A stretch of 64,000 nucleotides of DNA from Bacillota bacterium (GTDB lineage Bacteria > Bacillota > Clostridia > Christensenellales > CAG-138): positions 1 to 64,000 of the forward strand of contig JAEXEN010000032.1 in the NCBI GenBank assembly GCA_023400985.1. Reading direction: 5' to 3'. Below, piece by piece: positions 9,511 through 17,157 of the stretch. The translations under genes were made by a program, and so were the position numbers. Position 1 is the stretch's first letter; each line of letters starts with the position of its first letter. The notes under the pieces were generated by a model, which made no database searches, had not been told where the DNA came from, and was given only the letters and a program-made list of their open reading frames with translations.

Positions 9511-11656
9511 CTATTACAGCCCCTTTCTTTATTTCTGGCTGATACGGGTTCTTGCGGCACACCAGATAGATAAGGCCGGCGAGAACGATGAGCGCGGCGA
9601 TGGTCCCTGCGGTGAAGCCGTTGCCGGTAAACCACATGCCGAGCTGATAGATGATCAGCGCGACCGCGTAGGCAAAGACGCACATATAGCCGATTGCGGC
9701 CCAAGTCCACTTGGCGCTGTTCATCTCCGTCTTGATAGCGCCCATGGCCGCAAAGCAGGGGGCGCAGAGGAGGTTGAAGAGCATGAAGCTCCAGCCGGAA
9801 AGCACTGTAAAGTCGAGCGCGAGGTTGGTCCAAATCTCAAGTCCGTCCTCGGCGACTTCGGCAAAGCCGTACAGCACGCCGAAGGTGCCCACAACGTTTT
9901 CCTTGGCGATGAGGCCGGTGATGGTGGCCACCGCGGGCTTCCAGCTTCCAAAGCCCAAAGGCGCGAAGATGGGAGCGATGAAGCTGCCGATGACGGCCAG
10001 GAACGAGGCGTCGTTATCTTCCACCATTTGGAACGCGCCGTCGACTATGCCGAAGGCCTGGAGGAACCAAAGCACAACGGAGGAAATAAGGATGATCGTG
10101 CCCGCACGCTTGATAAAGCTCCAGCCGCGTTCCCAGGTGCTCGTAAGCACGTTTTTCATGGAAGGAACATGGTAGGCGGGGAGCTCCATAACGAAAGGAG
10201 CGGGATCGCCCGCAAAGGGCTTGGTCTTTTTAAGAAGGATGCCGCTTAAGATCACCGCGGCCACGCCGATGAAGTAGGTCGCGGGGGCCACCCACCACGC
10301 GCCGCCGAAGATCGCGCCCGCAAACAGGGCTATGATGGGCATCTTCGCGCCGCAGGGGATGAAGGTGGTGGTCATGATGGTCATGCGCCTGTCGCGCTGG
10401 TTTTCAATGGTACGGGTGGACATAATGCCCGGCACGCCGCAACCGGAGCTGATGAGCATGGGGATGAAGCTCTTGCCCGAAAGCCCGAACTTGCGGAAAA
10501 TACGGTCCATGATGAACGCCACGCGCGCCATATAGCCGACGTCCTCAAGGAGAGCCAGGAGGAAGAACAGCACGAGCATCTGCGGCACGAAGCCGATCAC
10601 CGCGCCCACGCCGGCCACGATGCCGTCAATGACGAGGCCCGAAAGCCACGGGGCCACATTTGTGCCTTCAAAAAACGCCGTAAGGCCGCCCGTGATCCAT
10701 TCGCCAAACAAAGTATCGTTGGTGAAATCCGTCACGATGGCGCCGATGGTCGTCACGGCAATGTAATAGACGAGAATCATGATCGCCGCAAAAATGGGGA
10801 GCGCCCAAATGCGGTTCGTCACGACGCGGTCGATTCTGTCGGAGGTATTGAACTTTATGCCGGTGTGACGCTTTTTCACGCAGGAGTCCACCACGCGGCT
10901 GATGTAGGCGTAGCGCTGGTTTGTGATGATGCTTTCGGCATCGTCTTCCAGTTCCTTTTCGCAGTCGGCAATGTGGTTCTCGATATGGGCCATGGTACCC
11001 TTGTCAAGCGCGAGGGCTTCGACGACCTTTTGGTCCCGCTCGAAAAGCTTTACGGCATACCAGCGAAGCAGCGAGGGATCCACCTTATCCTGAATGGATT
11101 CTTCAATATGGGCGATGGCATGCTCTACGCTGCCGGAAAACACATGCGGCAGCTCGCCGTGCGTGTGGGTCTTCGCAAGCTCCGCGGCGGCTCCCGCCAC
11201 GGCCTTGGAACCTTCTCCCTTAAGCGCCGAGGTCTCCATGATCTTGCAGCCAAGCGCCTTGCCGAGCTTTTCAAGATCGATCTTGTCGCCGTTTTTGCGA
11301 ACGACGTCGATCATGTTCAGCGCGATCACCGTGGGGATGCCAAGCTCGAGAAGCTGGGTGGTGAGGTAAAGGTTTCGTTCGATGTTCGTACCGTCTATGA
11401 TGTTGATGATAGCGTCGGGCTTTTCGCTGACGAGATAATTCCTTGCCACCACTTCCTCCAGCGTATACGGAGAAAGGGAGTAAATGCCGGGCAGATCCTG
11501 AATGATAACGTCCGGATGCCCCTTGAGCTTACCTTCCTTCTTTTCCACCGTGACTCCGGGCCAGTTGCCCACATATTGAGCGCTGCCCGTAAGGTCGTTG
11601 AACATGGTCGTCTTGCCGGAGTTGGGGTTACCGGCAAGTGCAAGCTTGATTCCCAT
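9503..11656 (-). CDS. feoB: Ferrous iron transport protein B
   Basis: A 717-residue cytoplasmic-membrane Fe(II) transporter. The N-terminal G domain has GNPNSGKTT (residues 9-17), DLPG and NMID motifs; a helical domain follows. The membrane part contains two inverted gate segments with the conserved Cys-Gly-x-Pro-Gly (SGCGVPGIMSTRTI) and CGAKMPI motifs, and the last helices end near residue 700. The start ATG follows AGGAGG. It is transcribed after two feoA genes, but a short hairpin/T-run and a GTTAG-N6-CTAAC-like dyad lie between feoA and feoB, so feoB may be tuned separately. Full length for the family. Confidence 0.97.
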   Translation of the reverse strand: MGIKLALAGNPNSGKTTMFNDLTGSAQYVGNWPGVTVEKKEGKLKGHPDVIIQDLPGIYSLSPYTLEEVVARNYLVSEKPDAIINIIDGTNIERNLYLTTQLLELGIPTVIALNMIDVVRKNGDKIDLEKLGKALGCKIMETSALKGEGSKAVAGAAAELAKTHTHGELPHVFSGSVEHAIAHIEESIQDKVDPSLLRWYAVKLFERDQKVVEALALDKGTMAHIENHIADCEKELEDDAESIITNQRYAYISRVVDSCVKKRHTGIKFNTSDRIDRVVTNRIWALPIFAAIMILVYYIAVTTIGAIVTDFTNDTLFGEWITGGLTAFFEGTNVAPWLSGLVIDGIVAGVGAVIGFVPQMLVLFFLLALLEDVGYMARVAFIMDRIFRKFGLSGKSFIPMLISSGCGVPGIMSTRTIENQRDRRMTIMTTTFIPCGAKMPIIALFAGAIFGGAWWVAPATYFIGVAAVILSGILLKKTKPFAGDPAPFVMELPAYHVPSMKNVLTSTWERGWSFIKRAGTIILISSVVLWFLQAFGIVDGAFQMVEDNDASFLAVIGSFIAPIFAPLGFGSWKPAVATITGLIAKENVVGTFGVLYGFAEVAEDGLEIWTNLALDFTVLSGWSFMLFNLLCAPCFAAMGAIKTEMNSAKWTWAAIGYMCVFAYAVALIIYQLGMWFTGNGFTAGTIAALIVLAGLIYLVCRKNPYQPEIKKGAVIDV

Positions 11657-11668
11657 AATTGCCTCCTA

Positions 11669-11684
11669 ATTAGAATCTTCTAAC
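11669..11684. promoter_or_regulatory. DtxR-type operator candidate before feoB
   Basis: ATTAG-AATCTT-CTAAC, 5-6-5 dyad with one mismatch, directly upstream of the feoB ribosome binding site. Same architecture as the sites at 12,233, 12,320 and 18,422. Confidence 0.5.
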
Positions 11685-11693
11685 CGTACTCCC

Positions 11694-11715
11694 GAAAAAA
11701 TAGGCACTTCTGCCT
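11694..11715 (-). terminator. Short intra-operon terminator/attenuator between feoA and feoB
   Basis: On the minus strand AGGCA-GAAG-TGCCT is followed by ATTTTTTC. The stem is only 5 bp, so partial termination is more likely than a full stop. Confidence 0.45.
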
Positions 11716-11725
11716 CTTTATCCGC

Positions 11726-11947
11726 CTACTCCACTTCGATGGATTCCGCGTCGCCCTTCCTTACGGAGAGCTCATACCCCCGCACCGTAACTTCCAGCGG
11801 ATCGCCGAGCGGCGCGACCTTGCGCACGTAAATATCCGTGCCCTTGGTGATACCCATATCCATGATGCGGCGCTTTAGAGCCCCTTCGCCGTAGAGCTTT
11901 ACCACCTTGGCGGTATCTCCGATCTTCACATCCCTGAGCGTTTTCAT
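11726..11947 (-). CDS. feoA: FeoA, ferrous iron transport protein A
   Basis: A 73-residue SH3-like protein that supports FeoB (family knowledge). The sequence MKTLRDVKIGDTAKVVKLYG, then RRIMDMGITKGTDIYVRKVAPLGDP, then ELSVRKGDAESIEV is classic FeoA. I start at ATG 11,947, which has GGAGG upstream; a longer frame reaching 12,244 runs through the preceding feoA in another frame and is not real. It lies 23 bp after the second feoA and 69 bp before feoB. Confidence 0.93.
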   Translation of the reverse strand: MKTLRDVKIGDTAKVVKLYGEGALKRRIMDMGITKGTDIYVRKVAPLGDPLEVTVRGYELSVRKGDAESIEVE

Positions 11948-11970
11948 TCCCTTTCCATCCTCCTTGCTCT

Positions 11971-12183
11971 TTATATCATAATGCGGTTTGCCATGCCTTT
12001 TGATAGCGCGATACGGCTGTCTTTGACCTGCAATATCATGTTTCCGCCGATCTCGGTAACCACCGTGACCCGTTCGCCGATCACAAACCCAAGCTCCGCC
12101 AAATGCTGCCGGACCTCGTCTTTCCCCGTGATGTTTTGGATGTAGTTCGTTTCGCCCTGTTTCGCCATCGTCAACGGCATCAT
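11971..12183 (-). CDS. Second FeoA-like protein
   Basis: A 70-residue FeoA-domain protein (MPLTMAKQGE, then VRQHLAELGFVIGERVTVVTEIGGNMILQVKDSRIALSKGMANRI). The GxxxG-type basic turn is shorter than in the following feoA. AAGGGGG precedes the start. Tandem feoA genes ahead of feoB are common in Clostridia; the two proteins may act together on FeoB. It is the first gene of the feo operon. Confidence 0.88.
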   Translation of the reverse strand: MMPLTMAKQGETNYIQNITGKDEVRQHLAELGFVIGERVTVVTEIGGNMILQVKDSRIALSKGMANRIMI

Positions 12184-12232
12184 GCACGCCCCCTTTGTTG
12201 AATACTCTAACCGCTGTGTAATATCCGCATGG

Positions 12233-12248
12233 GTTAGAAAGCACTAAC
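12233..12248. promoter_or_regulatory. Perfect GTTAG-N6-CTAAC operator in the feo leader
   Basis: GTTAGAAAGCACTAAC, perfect 5-bp arms with a 6-bp spacer, downstream of the feo promoter. The layout resembles DtxR-family iron boxes. Confidence 0.6.
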
Positions 12249-12262
12249 TTCTTGCCAAATCG

Positions 12263-12291
12263 AGTTTATATCTTCTAACAGGCTGTGTCAA
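12263..12291 (-). promoter_or_regulatory. Promoter of the feoA-feoA-feoB operon
   Basis: On the minus strand TTGACA (12,286-12,291), 17 bp, TAAACT (12,263-12,268). A weaker dyad, GTTTA-TATCTT-CTAAC (12,264-12,279), covers the spacer and the -10. Confidence 0.55.
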
Positions 12292-12308
12292 TACCTTTTC
12301 ACCGAAAC

Positions 12309-12337
12309 TTGAAAAAAGAGTTAGCAGGTGTTAACAT
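12309..12337 (+). promoter_or_regulatory. Promoter of the divergent dtxR-like gene, with embedded operator
   Basis: TTGAAA (12,309), 17 bp, TAACAT (12,332). The dyad GTTAG-CAGGTG-TTAAC (12,320-12,335, one mismatch) fills the spacer, suggesting autoregulation. Confidence 0.55.
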
Positions 12338-12365
12338 GGGTCTATGAAACGAGGGGGTGAATGCC

Positions 12366-12737
12366 ATGCAGATCAACGAATCGATCGAAAATTATCTGGA
12401 GCGCATTCTTATGCTGCAGCAGAAGAAAGGCTGCGCCCGCTCCATCGATATCGCGGCGGAGCTTAACGTCACCAAGCCCAGCGTCAGCCACGCGACGAAG
12501 CTATTGCGGGAAAACGGCTACATCACCATGGATAGCGACAACTGCATCTTTTTGACCGACTCCGGCCGTGAGATCGCGGAACGCATGTATGAGCGGCACC
12601 AAACGCTTGCGCAGTTTTTGATGCGTTTGGGCGTCAGCGAAAAAACCGCCTTTGCCGACGCCTGCAAGATGGAGCACGATATCAGCAAGGAAACCTTCGA
12701 CGCCATATGCGCGCACGCAAACGGAACGCAGCGTTAA
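12366..12737 (+). CDS. DtxR-family iron-dependent regulator
   Basis: A 123-residue regulator with an N-terminal winged helix (ESIENYLERILMLQQKKGCARSIDIAAELNVTKPSVSHATKLLRENGYI, then LTDSGREIAERMYERHQTLAQFLMRLGVSEKTAFADACKMEHDIS), the classic DtxR helix-turn-helix plus metal-binding dimerisation helices (Glu/His-rich, including MEHDIS). There is no SH3 domain, as in MntR-like short forms. I choose ATG 12,366, spaced 8 bp from GAGGGGG, over GTG 12,357. It is divergent from feo and overlaps the 3' end of hydF by 4 bp. It is the best candidate to bind the GTTAG-N6-CTAAC dyads; the metal is inferred to be Fe(II). Confidence 0.88.
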   Translation: MQINESIENYLERILMLQQKKGCARSIDIAAELNVTKPSVSHATKLLRENGYITMDSDNCIFLTDSGREIAERMYERHQTLAQFLMRLGVSEKTAFADACKMEHDISKETFDAICAHANGTQR

Positions 12738-13936
12738 GAGAATTCTTTCAACAAATGCGGAAACATAGCGACGCTTCTTTTTAGAATACCCTGCATATAT
12801 GCTATAGCTGTGCCGTAGTTGGTGATGGGCACACCTTGGTCCAGCGCGCGCTGCTGGCGGTAGCGCACCTCCCGTTCGTTGAGCATGCATCCGCCGCAAT
12901 GAAGGATCAGCCGGTACTTTCCAAGCTCCTCCGGAAATTCGCCGCCGGAAGTGAATGTAAAATCCGGTTGCTTTCCCGTGTAGTTTTTGATCCACCGCGG
13001 CAGCTTCACCGTGCCGATGTCATCGCATTGGCGATGGTGGGTGCAGCCTTCACAAATGAGCACCGCGTCGCCGTCCGAGAGCGTATTAAGCGCCGCCGCG
13101 CCCCTCACAGCGGCGTCCAGCAGCCCTTTGTATCGGGCGAAGAGGATGGAGAAGGAGGTGAGCGGAATATCGGATGGCACCTCGGATGACACTTTGGCAA
13201 AAACCTGACTGTCGGTGATCACCATCCGGGGACGCGAGCCCAAACTCCCCAGCGTTTCGCTTACCCCGTCCTCCTTGACTACGACGGCGACCGCGCCGGT
13301 ATCCAGTATGTCGCGGATGGTTTGCTGCTGCGGCAGGATCAGCCGGCCCTTAGGCGCGGCCTTGTCGATGGGCGTCACCAGCACCACGAAGTCGGAAGGC
13401 TCGATGAGATCGGCTACAAGCCGGGCTCCGGTTTCCTCGGTCGCCGCAAGCGCTGCGATACGCTCCTTCAGTTCGTTTATATAGGTCCGCTTTTCGGCGC
13501 TGATGCGGATTCCGTCCGTGCCGGGCTGTTCCGAATTACTCGCCAGATCGCATTTATTGTACGCCACAATGTACGGAATATCTTTGCTCTTGAATAGCGC
13601 AATCAGCTCGTCATCCGTTTCGTCTCTGCCGGATTCAGCGTCCACCACCAGCACGGCTACGTCTGTTTTGTTGAGCACTTGCCGCGCCTTTTTGACGCGC
13701 AGCGCGCCCAGATCGCCTTCGTCGTCGATGCCGGGCGTGTCGATCATCATGACCGGGCCGATGGGCAGCAGTTCCATCGCCTTATAGACCGGGTCGGTGG
13801 TCGTGCCCGCGACGTCGCTGACGACGGCCAGGTCCTGACCGGTCAAAGCGTTGATCACGCTGGATTTACCCGCATTGCGCTTGCCGAAGATGCCGATATG
13901 CACCCTGTTGGCGCTCGGTGTATCGTTGAGTCCCAT
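12734..13936 (-). CDS. hydF: [FeFe] hydrogenase H-cluster maturation GTPase HydF
   Basis: A 400-residue scaffold GTPase that holds the 2Fe precursor and delivers it to apo-hydrogenase. The N-terminal G domain has GKRNAGKSS (18-26), DTPGIDDEG and NKCD; the middle is the dimerisation domain; the C-terminal cluster domain carries the Cys-x-His (CTHH) and distal HCGGC that bind a 4Fe-4S cluster. Last gene of the regulator-hydE-hydG-hydF operon, 9 bp after hydG with AGGAGG inside the hydG stop region. It converges on the dtxR-like gene with a 4-bp overlap. Confidence 0.96.
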   Translation of the reverse strand: MGLNDTPSANRVHIGIFGKRNAGKSSVINALTGQDLAVVSDVAGTTTDPVYKAMELLPIGPVMMIDTPGIDDEGDLGALRVKKARQVLNKTDVAVLVVDAESGRDETDDELIALFKSKDIPYIVAYNKCDLASNSEQPGTDGIRISAEKRTYINELKERIAALAATEETGARLVADLIEPSDFVVLVTPIDKAAPKGRLILPQQQTIRDILDTGAVAVVVKEDGVSETLGSLGSRPRMVITDSQVFAKVSSEVPSDIPLTSFSILFARYKGLLDAAVRGAAALNTLSDGDAVLICEGCTHHRQCDDIGTVKLPRWIKNYTGKQPDFTFTSGGEFPEELGKYRLILHCGGCMLNEREVRYRQQRALDQGVPITNYGTAIAYMQGILKRSVAMFPHLLKEFS

Positions 13937-13945
13937 GTATGCCTC

Positions 13946-15364
13946 CTAAAACCGGAAATCCCGCCGGCCGTTTTCGATGTTAATTAAGTTGCGCTGTACA
14001 ATATTCTTTACCCTGTCGCTTGGGATATTGCCGATTTCGGCTCCGATCAGCGCTTCACCGATGCGCGCCGTCTCGGGTGCAGCATAATCCGTCAGATATT
14101 CTTTGAGGGTCATTAGCGCGTTGGGGTGGCAGCAGTTCTGGATCTGTCCGCTCTTGCACAGGCTCATAAAACGGTCGCCCGTGCGCCCCTCGCGATAGCA
14201 AGCGGTGCAGAAGCTCGGGATGTACCCGAGGTCCATCAGCCAGCGCACCACATCGTCCAGCGTGCGCTTGTCGCTCACATCGAATTGTTCGGACCTTTCG
14301 TCCTCCGGTTCGGGCGTCACATATCCGCCCACGCTGGTGCGCGAGCCGCCGCTGATCTGGGAAATACCAAGGTGTAATACCCTCTCGCGGCTGGCCTTGC
14401 TTTCGCGGGTGGAGACGATCATGCCGGTATAGGGCACGGAAATTCGGATGCAGGCCACGAGCTTCGCGAAGGTATCGTCATCGATGCCGTTATCGAACAC
14501 GTCCGGATCAATATCGTCCGCCCGCCGGATGCGCGGCACGCTGATGGTATGCGGTCCTACGCCGTGCACAGCCTCCAGATGCTCCGCGTGCATCAGCAAT
14601 GCGGCGAATTCATAGCGGTATAGCTCCAACCCGAACAGTACGCCCAAACCCACATCGTCAATGCCCCCCTGCATGGCCCGGTCCATCGCCTCGGTGTGAT
14701 AAACGTAGTTATGCTTGGGACCGGTGGGATGCAGCTTTTCATAACTCTCCTTGTGATATGTTTCCTGAAAAAGTATATATGTGCCGATGCCGGCGTCTTT
14801 TAGTTTGCGGTAATTCTCCACCGTCGTCGCCGCAATATTTACGTTGACGCGGCGGATCGCCCCGTTTTTGTGTTTGATGCCGTAGATGGTATTTATGCAT
14901 TCTAAGATATACTCGATCGGGTTATGGATGGGGTCCTCTCCGGATTCGATGGCAAGTCTCTTGTGCCCCATATCCTGCAGCGCCGTTACCTCCCGCGCGA
15001 CTTCCTCCTGTGTCAGCTTCTTGCGTGCGATGTGCTTGTTCTTCAGGTGATAAGGGCAGTAGATACAGCCGTTCACGCAGTAGTTGGACAGATACAGCGG
15101 GGCAAACATAACGATACGGTTGCCGTAAAAGTCCTTCTTGATCTGCTCGGCCAGCGCGTAAATTTCCCGGTTCTTTTTCGAAATGTCGCAATCGAGCAAC
15201 ACGGCGGCCTCCCGGTGGCTCAGCCCCTTGCGCTGTTTCGCTTTTTCGATGATGGTGTCGATAAGCCCCGCGTTGCGCCGGTTTTTTTCCGCGTAGGCAA
15301 GGGTTTCTCGCACCTCTTCGTGGGAGATGAATTCCTCGGCTTTCCATGATTTGGGATCGTACAT
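13946..15364 (-). CDS. hydG: Radical SAM tyrosine lyase HydG
   Basis: A 472-residue radical SAM enzyme that cleaves tyrosine to give CO and CN for the H-cluster. The radical SAM motif CVNGCIYC (C-x3-C-x2-C) is at about residues 95-102, followed by the ESGEDP loop. The C-terminal CTACYREGRTGDRF... and NCC pattern matches the second, auxiliary Fe-S cluster motif (C-x2-C-x22-C) that separates HydG from ThiH. The neighbouring hydE and hydF confirm the assignment. Confidence 0.96.
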   Translation of the reverse strand: MYDPKSWKAEEFISHEEVRETLAYAEKNRRNAGLIDTIIEKAKQRKGLSHREAAVLLDCDISKKNREIYALAEQIKKDFYGNRIVMFAPLYLSNYCVNGCIYCPYHLKNKHIARKKLTQEEVAREVTALQDMGHKRLAIESGEDPIHNPIEYILECINTIYGIKHKNGAIRRVNVNIAATTVENYRKLKDAGIGTYILFQETYHKESYEKLHPTGPKHNYVYHTEAMDRAMQGGIDDVGLGVLFGLELYRYEFAALLMHAEHLEAVHGVGPHTISVPRIRRADDIDPDVFDNGIDDDTFAKLVACIRISVPYTGMIVSTRESKASRERVLHLGISQISGGSRTSVGGYVTPEPEDERSEQFDVSDKRTLDDVVRWLMDLGYIPSFCTACYREGRTGDRFMSLCKSGQIQNCCHPNALMTLKEYLTDYAAPETARIGEALIGAEIGNIPSDRVKNIVQRNLINIENGRRDFRF

Positions 15365-15379
15365 ATGCTTCGTCCTTTC

Positions 15380-16468
15380 TTACGGGTCAGAAAGCTCTTT
15401 CCCGTCAGTGATATCGGGTTCCACCGTTTTATGATCGCCTCTGGATACGACCAAATGATAACCGATGCGCTCCATGCGGCGGCTCATGCACATGCGGCAT
15501 TCCGCGGCTTCGTCGCCGGTGCATATCTTGTTGTCGTACAGCATGTATTTCTTACGCACCGAGACGGGCGATAAGTTGGGCATTACCACGTTTGCGCCCG
15601 CGAGTATGCCCTGCTCCCGCCCCAGCGGATGGATGGTCCCCAAGGCGGTTGTGGCGGGCAGCAATACCTCGGGCAGCATCAGCCTTATGACGCCGAGCAG
15701 AAACAGCGTGAGTTCCAGCGTACCGGCAGGCTCTGCGGCAAAGGGCGTCTGATGATGGGGGATGAAGGGGCCGATACCCACCATGTGCGGCTGAAGCTCC
15801 TTGATGAACAGCAGGTCGTCCGCCAGGCATTCGTTTGTCTGATACGGCGAGCCCACCATAAAGCCGCAGCCTACCTGAAATCCCAGCTCCTTGAGGTCAT
15901 ACAGGCAGCGCTTGCGGTTCTCTAATGTAAGGGCAGGGGGATGCAGCTTTTTATAGTGTACGGCATTCGCCGTTTCGTGCCGCAGCAGGTAGCGGTCGGC
16001 TCCGGCCTCGCGGAAGGCCCGGTAGCTCTCGCGGCTCCGTTCGCCGATGGAGAGAGTCAATGCGCAGTCGGGCCACCTTGCTTTTATGGCGCGGGTGAGA
16101 TCCGCCATGCGACTATCGGTATAATAGGGGTCCTCACCTCCCTGAAGCACAAAGGTGCGGAAGCCCAGTTCGTACCCGGCGGCGCAGCATCCGAAAATCT
16201 GTTCCTCGGTCAACCGATATCGCTCCGCCTCCTTGTTGCTTCGGCGGATACCGCAGTAATAGCAATCGTTTTTGCAGCGGTTGGTAAATTCGATGAGGCC
16301 GCGCATATAGACGTCATGGCCATAGACCGCGTGCCGTGCAGCCAGCGCCCGCTCGAACAAATGTTGGGCGCTTTCCTCCGTACGCGCGGCCAGCAGCGCA
16401 AGAAACTCGCAGCGGCTCAGCGTCTTGTCGACCGCCAACCGGTCAATGAGATCCCGTGCGGCTTTCAT
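15380..16468 (-). CDS. hydE: Radical SAM H-cluster maturase HydE
   Basis: A 362-residue radical SAM protein with motif CKNDCYYC (about 64-71), GGEDPYYTD and a TIM-barrel core (SIGER, LRHETAN, GFMVGSPYQT, GPFIPHHQTPF). HydE acts with HydG and HydF in building the diiron subcluster. Its ATG overlaps the stop of the preceding regulator (ATGA), indicating translational coupling. A C-terminal Cys group (CRMC) may hold the optional second cluster. Confidence 0.96.
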   Translation of the reverse strand: MKAARDLIDRLAVDKTLSRCEFLALLAARTEESAQHLFERALAARHAVYGHDVYMRGLIEFTNRCKNDCYYCGIRRSNKEAERYRLTEEQIFGCCAAGYELGFRTFVLQGGEDPYYTDSRMADLTRAIKARWPDCALTLSIGERSRESYRAFREAGADRYLLRHETANAVHYKKLHPPALTLENRKRCLYDLKELGFQVGCGFMVGSPYQTNECLADDLLFIKELQPHMVGIGPFIPHHQTPFAAEPAGTLELTLFLLGVIRLMLPEVLLPATTALGTIHPLGREQGILAGANVVMPNLSPVSVRKKYMLYDNKICTGDEAAECRMCMSRRMERIGYHLVVSRGDHKTVEPDITDGKELSDP

Positions 16469-16722
16469 GTTATACCCCGGATATCGGAATAGGCGGTTTT
16501 CACGTTGATGCCGGGCAGCTTGCCGATCTTGCCGGACAGGGCGCTGATGACGTCTTGCGGGGCGTCCATCGCCACGCTGATGATGGAAACGTTCTTTTCC
16601 CGGTAGGGCACTCCCATCCGGCCGATGATATACGGGGCATAGTAGTGCAGCAGCCCGTTTAATTTTTCCACGGAATCCGGATCCTGTACGATGATGCCGA
16701 GAACGGCTACTCTGGTCTCCAT
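16465..16722 (-). CDS. TM1266-type iron-only hydrogenase system regulator
   Basis: An 85-residue protein (METRVAVLGIIVQDPDSVEKLN, then YYAPYIIGRMGVPYREKNVSIISVAMDAP, then LSGKIGKLPGINVKTAYS) matching the ACT/NikR-C-like family found at the head of hydEGF operons. Role as regulator is by family name and has not been shown mechanistically. I start at ATG 16,722 because AAAGGAG is 8 bp upstream; the longer frame to 16,809 crosses the leader hairpin and lacks a site. First gene of the maturation operon. Confidence 0.88.
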   Translation of the reverse strand: METRVAVLGIIVQDPDSVEKLNGLLHYYAPYIIGRMGVPYREKNVSIISVAMDAPQDVISALSGKIGKLPGINVKTAYSDIRGIT

Positions 16723-16747
16723 CTTAGATCGCTCCTTTTTTCTTGCA

Positions 16748-16773
16748 TAAAAAATGCGCTCCGAAAAGCGCAT
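16748..16773 (-). terminator. Leader terminator/attenuator before the hydrogenase maturation operon
   Basis: On the minus strand ATGCGCT-TTTCGG-AGCGCAT then TTTTTT, 7-bp stem, placed between the promoter and the regulator's start codon. A second hairpin, AATCTA...TAGATT, lies directly upstream and overlaps its base. Confidence 0.7.
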
Positions 16774-16883
16774 GAATCTACTTAATACTATAGATTTTGT
16801 GCCTTTCACGCAGAACCTGTCTTTGTGTCAGTCCTTTTCCGTCACTTTGCCGGAAGAAGATTCTTACGGCTCAGTATAAATAA
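16774..16883 (-). promoter_or_regulatory. Unassigned structured 5' leader of the hyd maturation operon
   Basis: About 110 nt of transcribed leader upstream of the attenuator hairpin. It contains TTCCG-N9-CGGAA and AATCTA-N10-TAGATT stems and several CAAAG/GAAAG loops. I do not recognise a known riboswitch. Together with the terminator it looks like a cis-regulatory RNA controlling hydEGF expression; this is inferred. Confidence 0.4.
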
Positions 16884-16911
16884 ATGATACCACATCGCCG
16901 CCTAAAGTCAA
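16884..16911 (-). promoter_or_regulatory. Promoter of the hydrogenase maturation operon
   Basis: Minus-strand TTGACT (16,906-16,911), 16 bp, TATCAT (16,884-16,889), predicting a leader of about 155 nt. Confidence 0.55.
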
Positions 16912-16972
16912 CGAATCACGCGGTATATAACTCCCGAAGAGGCTGCCGAAAAAGATCGGCGGTAAAAACAGC

Positions 16973-16993
16973 AAAAGCGCCTTCTTACGGCGC
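16973..16993 (-). terminator. Terminator after the fprA unit
   Basis: GCGCC-N7-GGCGC followed on the minus strand by TTTTGCTGTTTTT. Confidence 0.5.
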
Positions 16994-17038
16994 CCTGCGT
17001 TAAACCGGTATTCTTTAACTTTGCTTTCGTGCCGGGCC

Positions 17039-17143
17039 TTACTGGGAAACCAATTTCGCAATATACCCGAGCAGCAATACGAGCGCGATCGCGATGAGCG
17101 TGGGAATCTTGCGGCGGATCAGTTTTTTGGTATAGCGGTCCAT
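17039..17143 (-). CDS. 34-residue single-pass membrane peptide downstream of fprA
   Basis: Starts at ATG 17,143 behind GAGGGG, 14 bp after the fprA stop. The peptide has a basic N-terminus (MDRYTKKLIRRKIP) and one hydrophobic helix (TLIAIALVLLLGYIAKL). Good ribosome binding site, charge pattern of a real membrane peptide and a following terminator support it. I know no named family. It may anchor or modulate FprA; this is speculation from position. Confidence 0.5.
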   Translation of the reverse strand: MDRYTKKLIRRKIPTLIAIALVLLLGYIAKLVSQ

Positions 17144-17157
17144 TTCGTTCCCCTCTT

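Noticed and set aside
11948..12244. N-terminal extension of feoA to 172 codons
   Set aside because: It would run through the second feoA in another frame; FeoA proteins are about 75 residues and a proper site precedes ATG 11,947.
16774..16883. c-di-GMP-I or cobalamin riboswitch in the hyd leader
   Set aside because: Only scattered CAAAG/GAAA matches; the required conserved core order is absent.
16864..17061. 65-codon minus-strand frame between fprA and the hyd operon
   Set aside because: It overlaps the membrane peptide's end, a terminator and the hyd promoter, and has no good start site.
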